The translations under genes and the position numbers were made by a program. Under the pieces are notes generated by a model, which saw only the letters and a program-made list of their open reading frames with translations, ran no database searches and was not told the origin of the DNA. DNA of 64,000 nucleotides from Amycolatopsis solani. GTDB taxonomy: Bacteria; Actinomycetota; Actinomycetes; Mycobacteriales; Pseudonocardiaceae. The stretch spans positions 372,001-436,000 of the forward strand of contig NZ_JAWQJT010000003.1 of NCBI RefSeq assembly GCF_033441515.1. Reading direction: 5' to 3'. Below are positions 15,266-25,211 of the stretch, piece by piece (positions within the stretch are counted from its first letter, which is position 1; every line of letters starts with the position of its first letter).

Positions 15266-16489
15266 TCAGGTCAGTTCGTCGAGCCACGCGGTCATCCGCG
15301 CGGTCAGGTCGGCTCCCGTGCGGGCGTCGACGTTGTCCGCGGGCAGTTCCAGCACCGGGATGCCCGCCGCGCGCAGGGCACGGGTCGTGAAGTAGCTGCC
15401 GCGCGCGTCCTCGGAAACCAGGTGCACCACCCCGTCGACGCCGTGGTGGCGGGCTTCCTTGACGTACCACTCCGCCGACCACGGCGGGGTGTAGAGCTGG
15501 TCGCTGAACGCGGCGAAGCGGGCGGCCAGCGCGCGCAGCGGGTCGTCGCCGTAGCGCAGGTAGCCGTCCGCGGCGATGGCGAGGTACATCGACCACACGA
15601 AGACGGCGCCGTGCGACTCCTGGAACCGCCGGTAGAAGTCGAGGTCGAACCACAGCCCGCGGCCGATCCACATCAGCCGCAGCCGCTCGTCGGGACACAC
15701 CGCGACGCCGGCGTCGATCCGGTCGCGGACCTCGTCGTGGAACGCCCGCGCCGCGTCACGCGCCCATTCGGTGCCGCGGTGCCACTGGGGCACCATGACG
15801 CTCGGGATGCCGTCGGTGACGGCGATCGGGCACGGCCGGGCGGCCGCGATGAGGTCGCGGGTGCGGCGGTTCCACTCCTGCTGCTCGTTGACCAGGTCCA
15901 GGACCTCGCGGAACCGCGTCTCGGAGAACACCCGGCCGGTGGTCTGCTCGAGGAACCGGATCAACCCGGTCAGCTCGCCGGTCAGCAGGTCGAGGCGGTC
16001 GCTGCCGATGGCTTCTTCCCAGCGGTGCGGCATGAGCTCCCACCACCGCTCCGGGACCTCGTTCTCCGCCGCGCTTTCCAGCGGGTAGTAGGTGACGCCG
16101 GGTTGCGCGTCCCAGACGTCGAAGATCTTGCGGGACGCGTCGCCGGTCGTCTCGCCGAGCACGATCGACGGCGCCGGCAGGCCACCCCACGGCGCCTGCC
16201 CGGGGTCGTCTTCGAACGCCGACGCCAGCGAGGTGGCGCTGTACTGCTCGATGTAGTCGGGGTAGCCGCGCTCGCGCAGCAGGCCGAGGTAGCGCTGGGT
16301 CTGCCGTTTCGCCGCGACGATCGAGGCCCACCACTGGTTGACCACGTACGGGATGTCCATCGCCCGGAAGATCTCCTGGGGCGCGTCCGCGTTCACCAGT
16401 GCCAAGGGAGTACCGGCCTCGCGCACCCCGGCGAACCACTCGCGCTGGTAGGCGGTCGCGGAGGTCGCCGACGCCAGCCGGGCGGTCAC
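15266..16489 (-). CDS. 2-hydroxyacyl-CoA dehydratase (HgdB/FldB-like) subunit, cysteine ligands replaced
   Basis: 407 residues, GTG start overlapping the previous stop (GTGA). The family pattern is clear over the full length: TPLALVNADAPQEIFRAMDI near the start, PAPSIVLGETTGDASRKIFD in the middle, GVDGVVHLVSEDARGSY and GIPVLELPADNVDART at the end. In studied dehydratases three Cys bind a [4Fe-4S] cluster. By eye alignment those sites are here Ala89 (SLASAF versus LCSY), Gly116 (TTGDA versus CD) and Glu360 (SEDA versus SCKP). Only two Cys remain elsewhere (RPCPI, VAVCPDE). The classical oxygen-sensitive cluster is therefore unlikely. The protein is last in a seven-gene operon with a partner subunit and a CoA transferase. 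Confidence 0.82.
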   Translation of the reverse strand: MTARLASATSATAYQREWFAGVREAGTPLALVNADAPQEIFRAMDIPYVVNQWWASIVAAKRQTQRYLGLLRERGYPDYIEQYSATSLASAFEDDPGQAPWGGLPAPSIVLGETTGDASRKIFDVWDAQPGVTYYPLESAAENEVPERWWELMPHRWEEAIGSDRLDLLTGELTGLIRFLEQTTGRVFSETRFREVLDLVNEQQEWNRRTRDLIAAARPCPIAVTDGIPSVMVPQWHRGTEWARDAARAFHDEVRDRIDAGVAVCPDERLRLMWIGRGLWFDLDFYRRFQESHGAVFVWSMYLAIAADGYLRYGDDPLRALAARFAAFSDQLYTPPWSAEWYVKEARHHGVDGVVHLVSEDARGSYFTTRALRAAGIPVLELPADNVDARTGADLTARMTAWLDELT

Positions 16490-17496
16490 GCCGCGGCTCC
16501 CGCCGGTGCCAGCGCGGCCAGCGCCTCCGAGGTCAGCTCGCCGTACGGCTGACGCTCGGCCAGGATCGACCGCAGTCCCGTCGCGGCCCGCTGCTCCGGG
16601 AAGTCCCACGGCGGCGCGTCGTCGTGGACCCGCGCGTAGGAGAACAGGACTTCCGCACCGCAAGCGCGGGCGGCCGCGGCGGTGTGCGCCGCCCGCTGCC
16701 GGACGGACGCGCGGGGCGCCGACGGGCCGTTGTACTGGTACCGCTCGGCGAGCGCGAGTTCCGTCGGCGCCGCGCAGGTGCGGGCGAACAGCAGCTCCCC
16801 CCAGTCGTGGTCCTCCCCCACGACGAGGAAACCGGTGCGCTCCAGCGTTTCGTACACCGCCGGGTGGTCGTGGGAGCTGCCGGTGAGGAACAGCCGCACC
16901 CCCTCGGTCTCGGCCGGGTCGGCCGCCACGCGGTCGACGAGCGCGATGGCGTCGGTGACCGGCAAGGCGGTGGTCGCGGCGACGATTTCGAGGAACCGCG
17001 TGCCGCTCAGCCGGTTTTCCCGGCGCAGCGCGGCGACCCGGCCGAGCGACCGGCGCAGGGTGTCGTGGGCGGTGATGGCTTCGGCGAGGTCGTCGTCGCT
17101 GATCGGCCGCCAGCGTCCGAGCCACTCGCGCAGCTGCGCGATCTTCGCGTGGACGTACCGGGTGGTCGTGTGGTGCGGCAGGTGCAGCACGTCCACCAGC
17201 CGCAGCGGCGGCAGCCCCAGCGCCGGCTCGATCCGGTGCAGCTCCCGCAGGGCGTAGAACAGGCGCAACGACGCTTCGCAGTCGCGGGAGACGACGATGG
17301 CTTCCAGCGGCCCGTAGTCGTCGGTGAGGATCCGCGTCAGGATCGAGCGGGCGACCGGGTCCACGCCGCGGCCCAGGTAGCGGTCGCCGAGTGCGCTGTC
17401 CTGACCCGGTTTCCCGGTCAGCCGCAGCGGAAGCAGTCCCGCCGCGGTGATCAGCTCGACCGGGACGTCGGCGCCGACGTAACCCACGGCGTTCAA
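16486..17496 (-). CDS. 2-hydroxyacyl-CoA dehydratase-like second subunit, mostly cysteine-free
   Basis: 336 residues. A TTG at 17496 overlaps the previous stop (TTGA), mirroring the other junctions; a GTG three codons on is an alternative. It opens NAVGYVGADVPVELITAAGL, the family start (G-Y-x-x-x-x-V-P-x-E). Against the canonical Cys sites it has Val45 (GVDPVARS versus CPFVRS), Cys73 kept (VVSRDCEASLRLF) and no Cys at the third site (SYARVHDD, about 286-293). One of three ligands is thus present. It presumably pairs with the 407-residue subunit. No ATP-dependent activator (HgdC/FldI type) is encoded nearby. The reaction may differ from radical dehydration. Confidence 0.8.
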   Translation of the reverse strand: MNAVGYVGADVPVELITAAGLLPLRLTGKPGQDSALGDRYLGRGVDPVARSILTRILTDDYGPLEAIVVSRDCEASLRLFYALRELHRIEPALGLPPLRLVDVLHLPHHTTTRYVHAKIAQLREWLGRWRPISDDDLAEAITAHDTLRRSLGRVAALRRENRLSGTRFLEIVAATTALPVTDAIALVDRVAADPAETEGVRLFLTGSSHDHPAVYETLERTGFLVVGEDHDWGELLFARTCAAPTELALAERYQYNGPSAPRASVRQRAAHTAAAARACGAEVLFSYARVHDDAPPWDFPEQRAATGLRSILAERQPYGELTSEALAALAPAGAAA

Positions 17497-18731
17497 ATGA
17501 CCGCCTCCGCGACCAGGTCCGCCAGCTGCTCTTCGGTGTAGCCGAGCAGTTCGCGGTAGACGTGCTCGTTGTGCTCCCCCAGTCCCGGCGCCGGCCGGTC
17601 GAGGGCGACGCGGGCGGCGGAGAACCGGATCGGCACGCCGGTCCCGGCCAGGTCGGCGACGTCGCCGTGGTTCGGGTGCCGCAGCGGCACGACCTCCTCG
17701 CGCGCCAGGACCAGCGGGTCCCGGACCGCTTCGCGCGGTTCGCGGACCTCGGCCGCGGGCACGCCTTCGGCGGTGAACGCGGCGAGGATCTCTTCCAGGG
17801 GCCGCACCCGGCACCACTCGCGGATGATCCCGTGCAGCTCGTCGGCGGCGCGGACGCGCTGGTCGCGCGTGCGATAGCGGTCGTCCTCGGCCAGCTCCGG
17901 ACGGCCGATCGCGCGCAGCACGCCGTGGGCGAACGCGTCGGTCGGCGCGCAGAGCGCGAGGTAGCCGTCGGCCGCGGGCAGGATCCCGAACGGCGCCAGC
18001 CGCGGCACCATGGAACCGGTGCGCTGGGGCAGGCCGACCGCGTCGAAGGCGTCGAACGGCTCGCACGCGACCAGCGACGTCAGCGCGCCGAGCATCGACA
18101 CGTCGACACGCTGGCCTTCGCCGGTGTGCTCGGCCTGCAGCAGCGCCGACACCGTGCCGACCACGGCGAACAGCGGCGCGAGGAGGTCCCCGATCGGCAG
18201 TCCGAACCGCACCGGGCCCTCGTCGGGCTCGCCGGCGGTCATCATCACGCCGCTGAGCGCCTGGATGATCGAGTCCATCGCCTTGCCCGAGCCCGGGCCA
18301 CCTTGGGCGCCGAATCCGCTGATCGAGGTGTAGACCAGCCGCGGGTTGATCTCCTTGACGTGGTCGTAGGAGATGCCGAGCCGGTCGGTGACACCCGGGC
18401 TGTAGTTCTCGACCAGCACGTCGGCGTCGCGGACGAGGTCGGTGAACACCGCGCGGGACCGCGGGTTCTTCAGGTCGAGGGTGACGCTGAGCTTGTTGCG
18501 GCCGCGCAGCAGCATCGACACCGAAAGGTCGTCGTCGTGGCGGCGGGCGAGGTTGAGCCCGTCGCGGCCGACGTAGGGCGCGTTGTTGCGTGAGGAATCC
18601 CCGCCGGTGGCGGGGTTTTCGACCTTGATCACGGTCGCGCCGAGCCCCGCCAGCAGCAGGGTCGCGTACGGTCCGGCGAGCGCGGTGGTCAGGTCGATGA
18701 CGGTGCGGCCGGCCAGTGGCTGGTCGGTCAT
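17493..18731 (-). CDS. Family III CoA transferase (CaiB/BaiF)
   Basis: 412 residues; the ATG overlaps the CapA-like stop (ATGA). It starts LAGRTVIDLTTALAGPYATL, then LGATVIKVENPATGGDSSR, LDLKNPRSRAVFTDLVRDAD and VLVENYSPGVTDRLGISYD. Asp153 in GKAMDSIIQALSG matches the catalytic Asp of this family. In anaerobic phenylalanine fermentation a family III CoA transferase (FldA) loads CoA onto the hydroxy acid dehydrated by FldBC. Here the same enzyme type stands directly before two dehydratase-like subunits, supporting transfer of CoA to the imported or derived substrate. Confidence 0.9.
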   Translation of the reverse strand: MTDQPLAGRTVIDLTTALAGPYATLLLAGLGATVIKVENPATGGDSSRNNAPYVGRDGLNLARRHDDDLSVSMLLRGRNKLSVTLDLKNPRSRAVFTDLVRDADVLVENYSPGVTDRLGISYDHVKEINPRLVYTSISGFGAQGGPGSGKAMDSIIQALSGVMMTAGEPDEGPVRFGLPIGDLLAPLFAVVGTVSALLQAEHTGEGQRVDVSMLGALTSLVACEPFDAFDAVGLPQRTGSMVPRLAPFGILPAADGYLALCAPTDAFAHGVLRAIGRPELAEDDRYRTRDQRVRAADELHGIIREWCRVRPLEEILAAFTAEGVPAAEVREPREAVRDPLVLAREEVVPLRHPNHGDVADLAGTGVPIRFSAARVALDRPAPGLGEHNEHVYRELLGYTEEQLADLVAEAVI

Positions 18732-19867
18732 GAAGGAACTCCCTCGGTGAGATCGACGAGCACTTCGGTGCCGCGGGTGGTGAACCGGCCGTTGAGCCGG
18801 GCCCCGCGGGTGATGTCCTCGACGTACTTCGTCACGGTTTCGCCTTCCGGCGTGCCGCCGACCGGGACCGGACGGCCCTGGTCGTCGATCCAGCACGGCA
18901 CGAACCCGGCTTCGCGCAGCCCGGTGCCGTCGAAGCGGCAGAAGGCGATGACGGTGTTGCGGCTTTCGGGGTGGAACGGGAAGAACGGCATGTCCGGATC
19001 GGGCGCGAAGCCGTACAGCTTGGTCCGCCGTTCCGCCCACGCCTGCAGTTCTTCCGCACCGACCCCGGCGCCCGGGGTGAGGGCGTGGGTGACGGTGGCG
19101 AAGTTGCCGAGCCCGTGGAAGATCGGCCGTCCTCTGTGGACTTCGATGCCGCGCATGATGTGCGGGTGGTGGGAGAACACGGCGTCGGCGCCGGCGTCGA
19201 TCGCCGCGCGGGCGACCGGGCGCTCGTACATCGCGACCTCGACCGGGGTGTGCCCGACACCCTTGTGCAGGGCCACGAGCACGACGTCGGCCTCGGAACG
19301 CAGGCTGCGGACGTCCTCGGCCATCGCGTCCAGGCTGTCGGGGTCGGCGAAGGTGTAGATCTTCGGCGGCCCGCCCGGGCTGGCGTGGTCGAGCTCGTAG
19401 TGGGTGAGCACGTGCACGTACGCGCAGCCGGGTTTGCGCGAGGTGGCCCAGGATTCCCGCGGGCCGACGCAGTTGTACGAGAGCACGCCGATCCGCAGGC
19501 CGCCGCGCTCGACGATCGCCGGCCGCCGGGCCTGCGCGAGGTCGGGCCCGGCACCGGTCGTCTCCATCCCCGCCGCCCGGGAGTAGGCGATGGTGTCGGC
19601 CAGTCCCCCGGCCCCGGCGTCGAGGACGTGGTTGCCCGCCAGCGTGGCGACCGCGAACCCGGCCCCGGCCACCGCTTTCAGCGCCGCCGGGTCCGCGGGC
19701 GGCGCGGGGACGTCGGTGCTCTGCTGGACCGCGGTGGTGGAGTGCGGCACCTCGATGTGGCCGATGGCGAGGTCCATCGCCCGCAGCACCGGCGCGGCCG
19801 GGGCGAGGAAGAACTCGGGATCCGGCTCGTCCAGGATGAGGTCGCCGACGGCGCCGACAGTGATCAC
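18728..19867 (-). CDS. CapA-family metallophosphatase-like protein
   Basis: 379 residues, GTG start overlapping the ABC ATPase stop. It shows the CapA / poly-gamma-glutamate capsule type calcineurin fold: [49 protein letters not shown], and [20 protein letters not shown] followed by GLGNF. These supply the Asp, Asn and His metal ligands. There is no signal peptide or transmembrane segment, unlike capsule-anchoring CapA, so it is probably cytoplasmic. Its place inside a CoA-transferase/dehydratase operon argues against a capsule role; hydrolysis of a phosphate or amide in the imported compound is possible. Confidence 0.82.
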   Translation of the reverse strand: MITVGAVGDLILDEPDPEFFLAPAAPVLRAMDLAIGHIEVPHSTTAVQQSTDVPAPPADPAALKAVAGAGFAVATLAGNHVLDAGAGGLADTIAYSRAAGMETTGAGPDLAQARRPAIVERGGLRIGVLSYNCVGPRESWATSRKPGCAYVHVLTHYELDHASPGGPPKIYTFADPDSLDAMAEDVRSLRSEADVVLVALHKGVGHTPVEVAMYERPVARAAIDAGADAVFSHHPHIMRGIEVHRGRPIFHGLGNFATVTHALTPGAGVGAEELQAWAERRTKLYGFAPDPDMPFFPFHPESRNTVIAFCRFDGTGLREAGFVPCWIDDQGRPVPVGGTPEGETVTKYVEDITRGARLNGRFTTRGTEVLVDLTEGVPS

Positions 19868-20649
19868 GAGACACCTTCCTTTTCGGACAGATGGCGGGAC
19901 AGGAAGGCACGCAGCCGGTCGGTCCGCGGCCGGGCGAACAGCTCGCCCGGCGGGCCCTCTTCGACGATCCGGCCCGCTTCCATGAACACGCACCGGTCGG
20001 CGACCTCGCGCGCGAAGGTCATCTCGTGCGTGACGACGACCATCGTGGTCCCCGCCGCGGCGAGGGTCCGCAGCACCGCCAGGACTTCGTCGACCAGCTC
20101 GGGGTCGAGGGCACTGGTCGGCTCGTCGAACAGCATGATCCGCGGCCGGACCAGGACCGCGCGGGCGATGGCGACGCGCTGCTGCTGCCCGCCCGAAAGC
20201 TGCCGCGGGTAGTGGTCCTCGCGGCCGGCCAGGCCGATGCGCTCCAGCAGTTCCCGCGCTTCCCGCTCCACAGTGGACCGGTCGCGGCCGTGGACGCGGA
20301 TCGCCGCGTCGGTCACGTTGCGCAGCACGGTGAACTGCGGGAACAGGTTGAACTGCTGGAAGACCATGCTCATCCGGCGGCGCTGGGCGGCGATCCGCCG
20401 TTCGGTCAGCGGCCGCAGCCCGGCCGTCGACCGCCGGTGACCCAGCAGCTCGCCGTCGAGGTACATCGCGCCGCCGTCGATCGGTTCCAGCTGGTGCGCG
20501 CAGCGGACGAGCGTCGACTTGCCCGAGCCCGACGGCCCGATCACCACGACCGCCTCGCCTTCGCGCACGTCGAGGCTGACCCCCGCCAGCGCCGTCACCG
20601 GCCCGAACTCCTTGCGGACGTCGCTGATCCGCAGCACCGGCGTGGTCAT
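19864..20649 (-). CDS. Polar amino-acid-type ABC importer ATPase (GlnQ-like)
   Basis: 261 residues. Walker A is [10 protein letters not shown]-loop region [18 protein letters not shown], signature [14 protein letters not shown], Walker [17 protein letters not shown] and H-loop [15 protein letters not shown]. QFNLFPHxT-type wording and length are typical of the GlnQ/HisP subfamily for amino acids and related compounds. The start codon overlaps the permease stop by 4 bases and the stop overlaps the CapA-like start, so uptake and the downstream enzymes are one translational unit. Confidence 0.93.
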   Translation of the reverse strand: MTTPVLRISDVRKEFGPVTALAGVSLDVREGEAVVVIGPSGSGKSTLVRCAHQLEPIDGGAMYLDGELLGHRRSTAGLRPLTERRIAAQRRRMSMVFQQFNLFPQFTVLRNVTDAAIRVHGRDRSTVEREARELLERIGLAGREDHYPRQLSGGQQQRVAIARAVLVRPRIMLFDEPTSALDPELVDEVLAVLRTLAAAGTTMVVVTHEMTFAREVADRCVFMEAGRIVEEGPPGELFARPRTDRLRAFLSRHLSEKEGVS

Positions 20650-21521
20650 CGGACCTCCCGGTGGCCGCGGGAGAACCGGCGCTCCAGCCGGCGTTGCCCG
20701 GCCGTCAGGACGGTGACCACGACCAGGTACCAGAAGCAGGCGACCAGCAGCATCGGCACGATCTCGTAGGTGCGGTTGTAGATCACCTGCACCGAGTGCA
20801 GCAGGTCGGACATCGCGATGACCGACACCAGCGCGGTGCCCTTGAGCACGTTGATGAACTGGCTGCCCGCGGGCGGGATGATCACGCGCATCGCCTGCGG
20901 GAGCACGATCCGCAGCAGCGTCTGCCCCGGCGGGTAGCCCATCGCGCGGGCCGCGTCACGCTGTCCGGGGTCCACTGAGGACACCCCGGCGCGGAAGATC
21001 TCCGCCAGGTACGCCGATTCGACCAGCGACAGCCCGATGACCGCGGCGGTCAGCGGGGTGATGACGCTGTTGGCGTCCCAGGTCCCGAAGACCGGGCCGA
21101 ACGGGATGCCGAGCGACAGCTTCGGCAGCAGGTAGGCGAGGTTGAACCAGAAGATCAGCTGCACCAGCGGCGGGATGCCGCGGAAGAGCCCGACCCACAG
21201 CGTCGCCACCCACCGGGCGGGCCCGAACCCGCTCAGCTGCATCGCCGCGACGACACCGCCGGCCAGCGACCCGAGGACCATCGCCGCGACCGCGAGCAGC
21301 ACCGTGGTGCCCAGACCCGCCATGACGCTCTTCTCGAAGAGGTACTTCGCGACGACGTCCCACTGGAACCGCGAGTTGCCGACCAAGAAGACGGCGAGCT
21401 GGGCGGTCAGCACCGCCAGCACGAGCACGAACAGCCAGCGCAACGGGCGCAAGCGGCCGCGAGCCGAAGCGACGTCGTCGGGCGCGGCCGTCGTTTCCTC
21501 CACAGTGGACATCGTGGTCAT
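20646..21521 (-). CDS. Polar amino-acid-type ABC importer permease
   Basis: 291 residues; the ATG at 21521 overlaps the binding-protein stop. The cytoplasmic N-terminus (about 30 residues) precedes membrane segments beginning [21 protein letters not shown]; a HisMQ-type permease core follows ([40 protein letters not shown]). The EAA loop is visible as [20 protein letters not shown]. Only one permease is encoded, so it probably works as a homodimer. The extra N-terminal membrane segment before the family core is common in actinobacterial versions. Confidence 0.92.
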   Translation of the reverse strand: MTTMSTVEETTAAPDDVASARGRLRPLRWLFVLVLAVLTAQLAVFLVGNSRFQWDVVAKYLFEKSVMAGLGTTVLLAVAAMVLGSLAGGVVAAMQLSGFGPARWVATLWVGLFRGIPPLVQLIFWFNLAYLLPKLSLGIPFGPVFGTWDANSVITPLTAAVIGLSLVESAYLAEIFRAGVSSVDPGQRDAARAMGYPPGQTLLRIVLPQAMRVIIPPAGSQFINVLKGTALVSVIAMSDLLHSVQVIYNRTYEIVPMLLVACFWYLVVVTVLTAGQRRLERRFSRGHREVR

Positions 21522-22435
21522 TTCGCCGACGCCGCGTCGAAGATCGGCTGCGGGACCGTGACGTCGTCGAGGCCCCACTGGTGCATGATCCGCTGGTAGG
21601 TGCCGTTGCGGAAGAGCTCTTCGAACGCCTTCTGCAGCACCGGGCCGAGCTTGCCCGCCTTCGGGGTGTACAGCGCGAGGTTGTCCTTCGTGGCGCCCTG
21701 TTCCTCGGTCTGCGTCACGTACTCGTACTGCCCCTTCTGCTGCGTGGTCACGTCGATCGCGGCCGCCTGGGTCATCCCGGCGGCCTCGGCCCGGCCGGAC
21801 TTCGCGGCCAGCAGGGTCGCGTTCGTGTCGTCGAGCCCGACCACCTGCACGGCCGGTTTCTTCGCGCCTTCGCAGAACTTGGACAGCTTGGCGAGCTGGT
21901 CTTCGACGACGCTGGCGGTGACCACGGCGACGCGCTTGCCGCACAGGTCGGCGGCCTGCTTGACGCCGGCGGCCGAACCCACGGGGATCACGTAAGCGGT
22001 CCGGGTGGTCATCCACGTGACGGTGTCGAACTGCTTCTCGCGTTCGGCGGTGGCCTTGACCGGCCCGTTGAAGGCCTCGTACCGGCCGCTGAGCATGCCC
22101 TGCAGCGCGGCCGGGAGCCCGCTGACGATGGTCGTTTCCGTGCGCACGCCGAGGAGCTGGCCGAGCGCCTGCTGGAAGTCGTTGTCGATGCCGGTGACGG
22201 TCTTGCCGTCCGGGCCGACGGTCCGGTACGGCGGGTGGGAGTCGCCGGCGAACCGGAGGACACCCGCGTCCTTGACCGCGGCCGGGAGCTGGTCGTGCAG
22301 CGCCTGGTCGGTGGTGAGGGCGGCGGCGGTGGGCGCCGAAGCGGCGCCGTCGTCGACCGTGCACCCGGCCAGGACGAACGCGGTGGCGGCCACGGCGAGC
22401 GAGCTTCGACGCCATTGACGAAGAGAGGAACCCAT
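21518..22435 (-). CDS. Extracellular solute-binding lipoprotein, family 3 (amino-acid type)
   Basis: 305 residues; the ATG at 22435 has AGGAAG upstream. The signal ends in a lipobox (AFVLAGC) for lipid anchoring. The family 3 fold is recognisable: VLRFAGDSHPPYRTVGPDGK, TVTGIDNDFQQALGQLLGV, and the hinge GKRVAVVTASVVEDQLAKL. VMSTRTAY-like WMTTRTAYVIPVG is in lobe 2. It heads the seven-gene operon and so sets what is imported. A close relative is encoded alone at 47268-48182; both share a 52-bp upstream block. The ligand is unknown; amino-acid-like compounds are the family norm. Confidence 0.92.
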   Translation of the reverse strand: MGSSLRQWRRSSLAVAATAFVLAGCTVDDGAASAPTAAALTTDQALHDQLPAAVKDAGVLRFAGDSHPPYRTVGPDGKTVTGIDNDFQQALGQLLGVRTETTIVSGLPAALQGMLSGRYEAFNGPVKATAEREKQFDTVTWMTTRTAYVIPVGSAAGVKQAADLCGKRVAVVTASVVEDQLAKLSKFCEGAKKPAVQVVGLDDTNATLLAAKSGRAEAAGMTQAAAIDVTTQQKGQYEYVTQTEEQGATKDNLALYTPKAGKLGPVLQKAFEELFRNGTYQRIMHQWGLDDVTVPQPIFDAASAK

Positions 22436-22458
22436 GTCGTTTACTTCCTGCGGAAGGC

Positions 22459-22510
22459 AATAGGTTGCTAAGCGGGTGCCGATCGTCGCATGATGTGTCG
22501 CGTGATTCAA
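22459..22510 (-). promoter_or_regulatory. Conserved 52-bp promoter block upstream of the seven-gene operon
   Basis: Aligned without gaps, this block matches 48220-48271 (upstream of the orphan binding protein) at 38 of 52 positions by my count. On the minus strand it begins TTGAATCACGCGACA, has ACGATCG in the middle and ends CCTATT, a likely -10 region. The flanking DNA is not conserved. It lies between the operon and the divergent PaaX-type gene, the obvious candidate regulator. Confidence 0.7.
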
Positions 22511-22602
22511 CCCCTCGATCCGGCGCCCCGGACCGCACTGCCACCATGGACACCCGCGGCGGACCGGCCGCCGGGACCGACCGTGGAAGAGGCAGGCGCG
22601 CG

Positions 22603-23592
22603 ATGACGGCGACGCCCTCGGGGCCGCTGCCCCGCTCCCAGCAGGGAGCCGAGCCCCAGCTGCTCCTGACGTCCCTGCTCGGTGACTTCTGGTACTGGCG
22701 CGACGAGCACATCCCCTCGGCCGCGCTCGTGCAGCTGCTCGGCGAGTTCGACATCAGCCCGGCGAGCGCGCGGGCGGCGATCCGCCGCCTCGCCGCCCGC
22801 GGCCTGCTCACCGTGTCGCGCAGCGGCCGGACGACGGCGTACGGCATCCCGGCGCGCACGTCCGAAGTGATCATCGAGCGCACGCACCGGATGCTCACCT
22901 TCGGCACGACGGCGCCCGAGTGGGACGGGCAGTGGACCGTGGTCACGTTCTCGGTGCCGGAACAGGACCGCGGCCTGCGCACGGCCCTGCGGTCCCGGCT
23001 GCGCGTCCTGCGGTTCGCCGCGCTCTACGACGGCGTCTGGGTCAGCCCGCACGACCTCGCCGAACCGGCCCTCACCGCGCTACGCGAGCTGGACCTGCGC
23101 AGCGCGACGGTCTTCCGCGCCACCGAGGTCCCCGGCTCGGCCGCGGCGGCCACGGCGTTCGACCTCGAGCCCCTCGCCCGGGAGTACGAGCAGTTCGTCG
23201 AGCGCTACGAGCAGGTCCTCACCGGCTTGGAGGCCGGCTTGATCAGCCCGGCGCAGGCGTTCCGCACCCGCACCGAGCTGCGCGTGGACTGGCGGCGGTT
23301 CCCGGAGACCGACCCCGACCTGCCCGCCGGCCTGCTGCCTGCGGACTGGGCGCGCGACCGCGCCCAGAAGGTGTTCCTGCAGATCTACGACCGCCTCGGC
23401 CCGCTGGCCGAGCTGCGGTTCCGGCAGGTGCTGGGGGCCACCGACCCCGAACTGGCCGAGCTGGCCACCCACCACGACTCGGTCAAGGTGGCCGCGTTGT
23501 TCGCCGGCCTCGGCGACCGCCACCCGGCCGGCGACACCCCGTTCGAGCAAGCCGCCGAAGCCCGCCGCCTGGACGACGCGCGCCGCGGGTAA
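22603..23592 (+). CDS. PaaX-family transcriptional regulator
   Basis: 329 residues. The ATG at 22603 has GGAAGAGGC upstream; an in-frame ATG at 22546 is less supported. The PaaX N-terminal winged helix is seen in LLTSLLGDFWYWRDEHIPSA, LVQLLGEFDISPASARAAIR and RLAARGLLTVSRSGRTTAYG; the central domain has WDGQWTVVTFSVPEQDRGLR, LRFAALYDGVWVSPHD; the C-terminal domain has LRVDWRRFPETDPDLP. PaaX itself is a repressor released by phenylacetyl-CoA, and relatives often sense acyl-CoAs. Being divergent from an operon with a CoA transferase, it probably senses a CoA ester made by that operon. Confidence 0.9.
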   Translation: MTATPSGPLPRSQQGAEPQLLLTSLLGDFWYWRDEHIPSAALVQLLGEFDISPASARAAIRRLAARGLLTVSRSGRTTAYGIPARTSEVIIERTHRMLTFGTTAPEWDGQWTVVTFSVPEQDRGLRTALRSRLRVLRFAALYDGVWVSPHDLAEPALTALRELDLRSATVFRATEVPGSAAAATAFDLEPLAREYEQFVERYEQVLTGLEAGLISPAQAFRTRTELRVDWRRFPETDPDLPAGLLPADWARDRAQKVFLQIYDRLGPLAELRFRQVLGATDPELAELATHHDSVKVAALFAGLGDRHPAGDTPFEQAAEARRLDDARRG

Positions 23593-23632
23593 GGACGGCA
23601 GTTCCCGGTCCGACCGCAGAAAGACCTGCCAG

Positions 23633-23656
23633 CGAAACTCGTTCGAAACTCTTTGC
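23633..23656 (+). promoter_or_regulatory. Candidate xylanase control element
   Basis: CGAAACTCGTTCG (23633-23645) is followed by overlapping CGAAACTCTTTG. Streptomyces xylanase promoters carry, as I recall, the palindrome CGAAACTTTCG. The two near-matches lie about 120 bases before the GH10 gene. The match is imperfect, so this is tentative. Confidence 0.3.
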
Positions 23657-23697
23657 GGGGCGGCGAAGCACCGTGTTCTTCTGCTTGCGGTAAGTGA

Positions 23698-25149
<1,452 letters not shown>

Positions 25150-25164
25150 GTCGCACTTCCTGAG

Positions 25165-25204
25165 GACGGCCCGTTCGCCGCGCTGCGCCGGCGGACGGGC
25201 CGTC
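25165..25204. terminator. Hairpin between convergent xylanase and kinase genes
   Basis: 25165-25180 (GACGGCCCGTTCGCCG) pairs with 25189-25204 with one mismatch across an 8-base loop. It starts 15 bases after the xylanase stop and ends 8 bases before the kinase stop, so it can serve both directions. Confidence 0.7.
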
Positions 25205-25211
25205 CGTGCGT

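Noticed and set aside
15266..17496. Classical oxygen-sensitive anaerobic dehydratase
   Set aside because: The cluster cysteines are almost all missing and no activator ATPase is encoded nearby, so the standard mechanism is not supported.
20646..22982. 778-codon frame implying a long N-terminal extension of the ABC permease
   Set aside because: The extension reads through the binding-protein gene in another frame and through the PaaX promoter; the ATG overlapping the binding-protein stop fits the family start.
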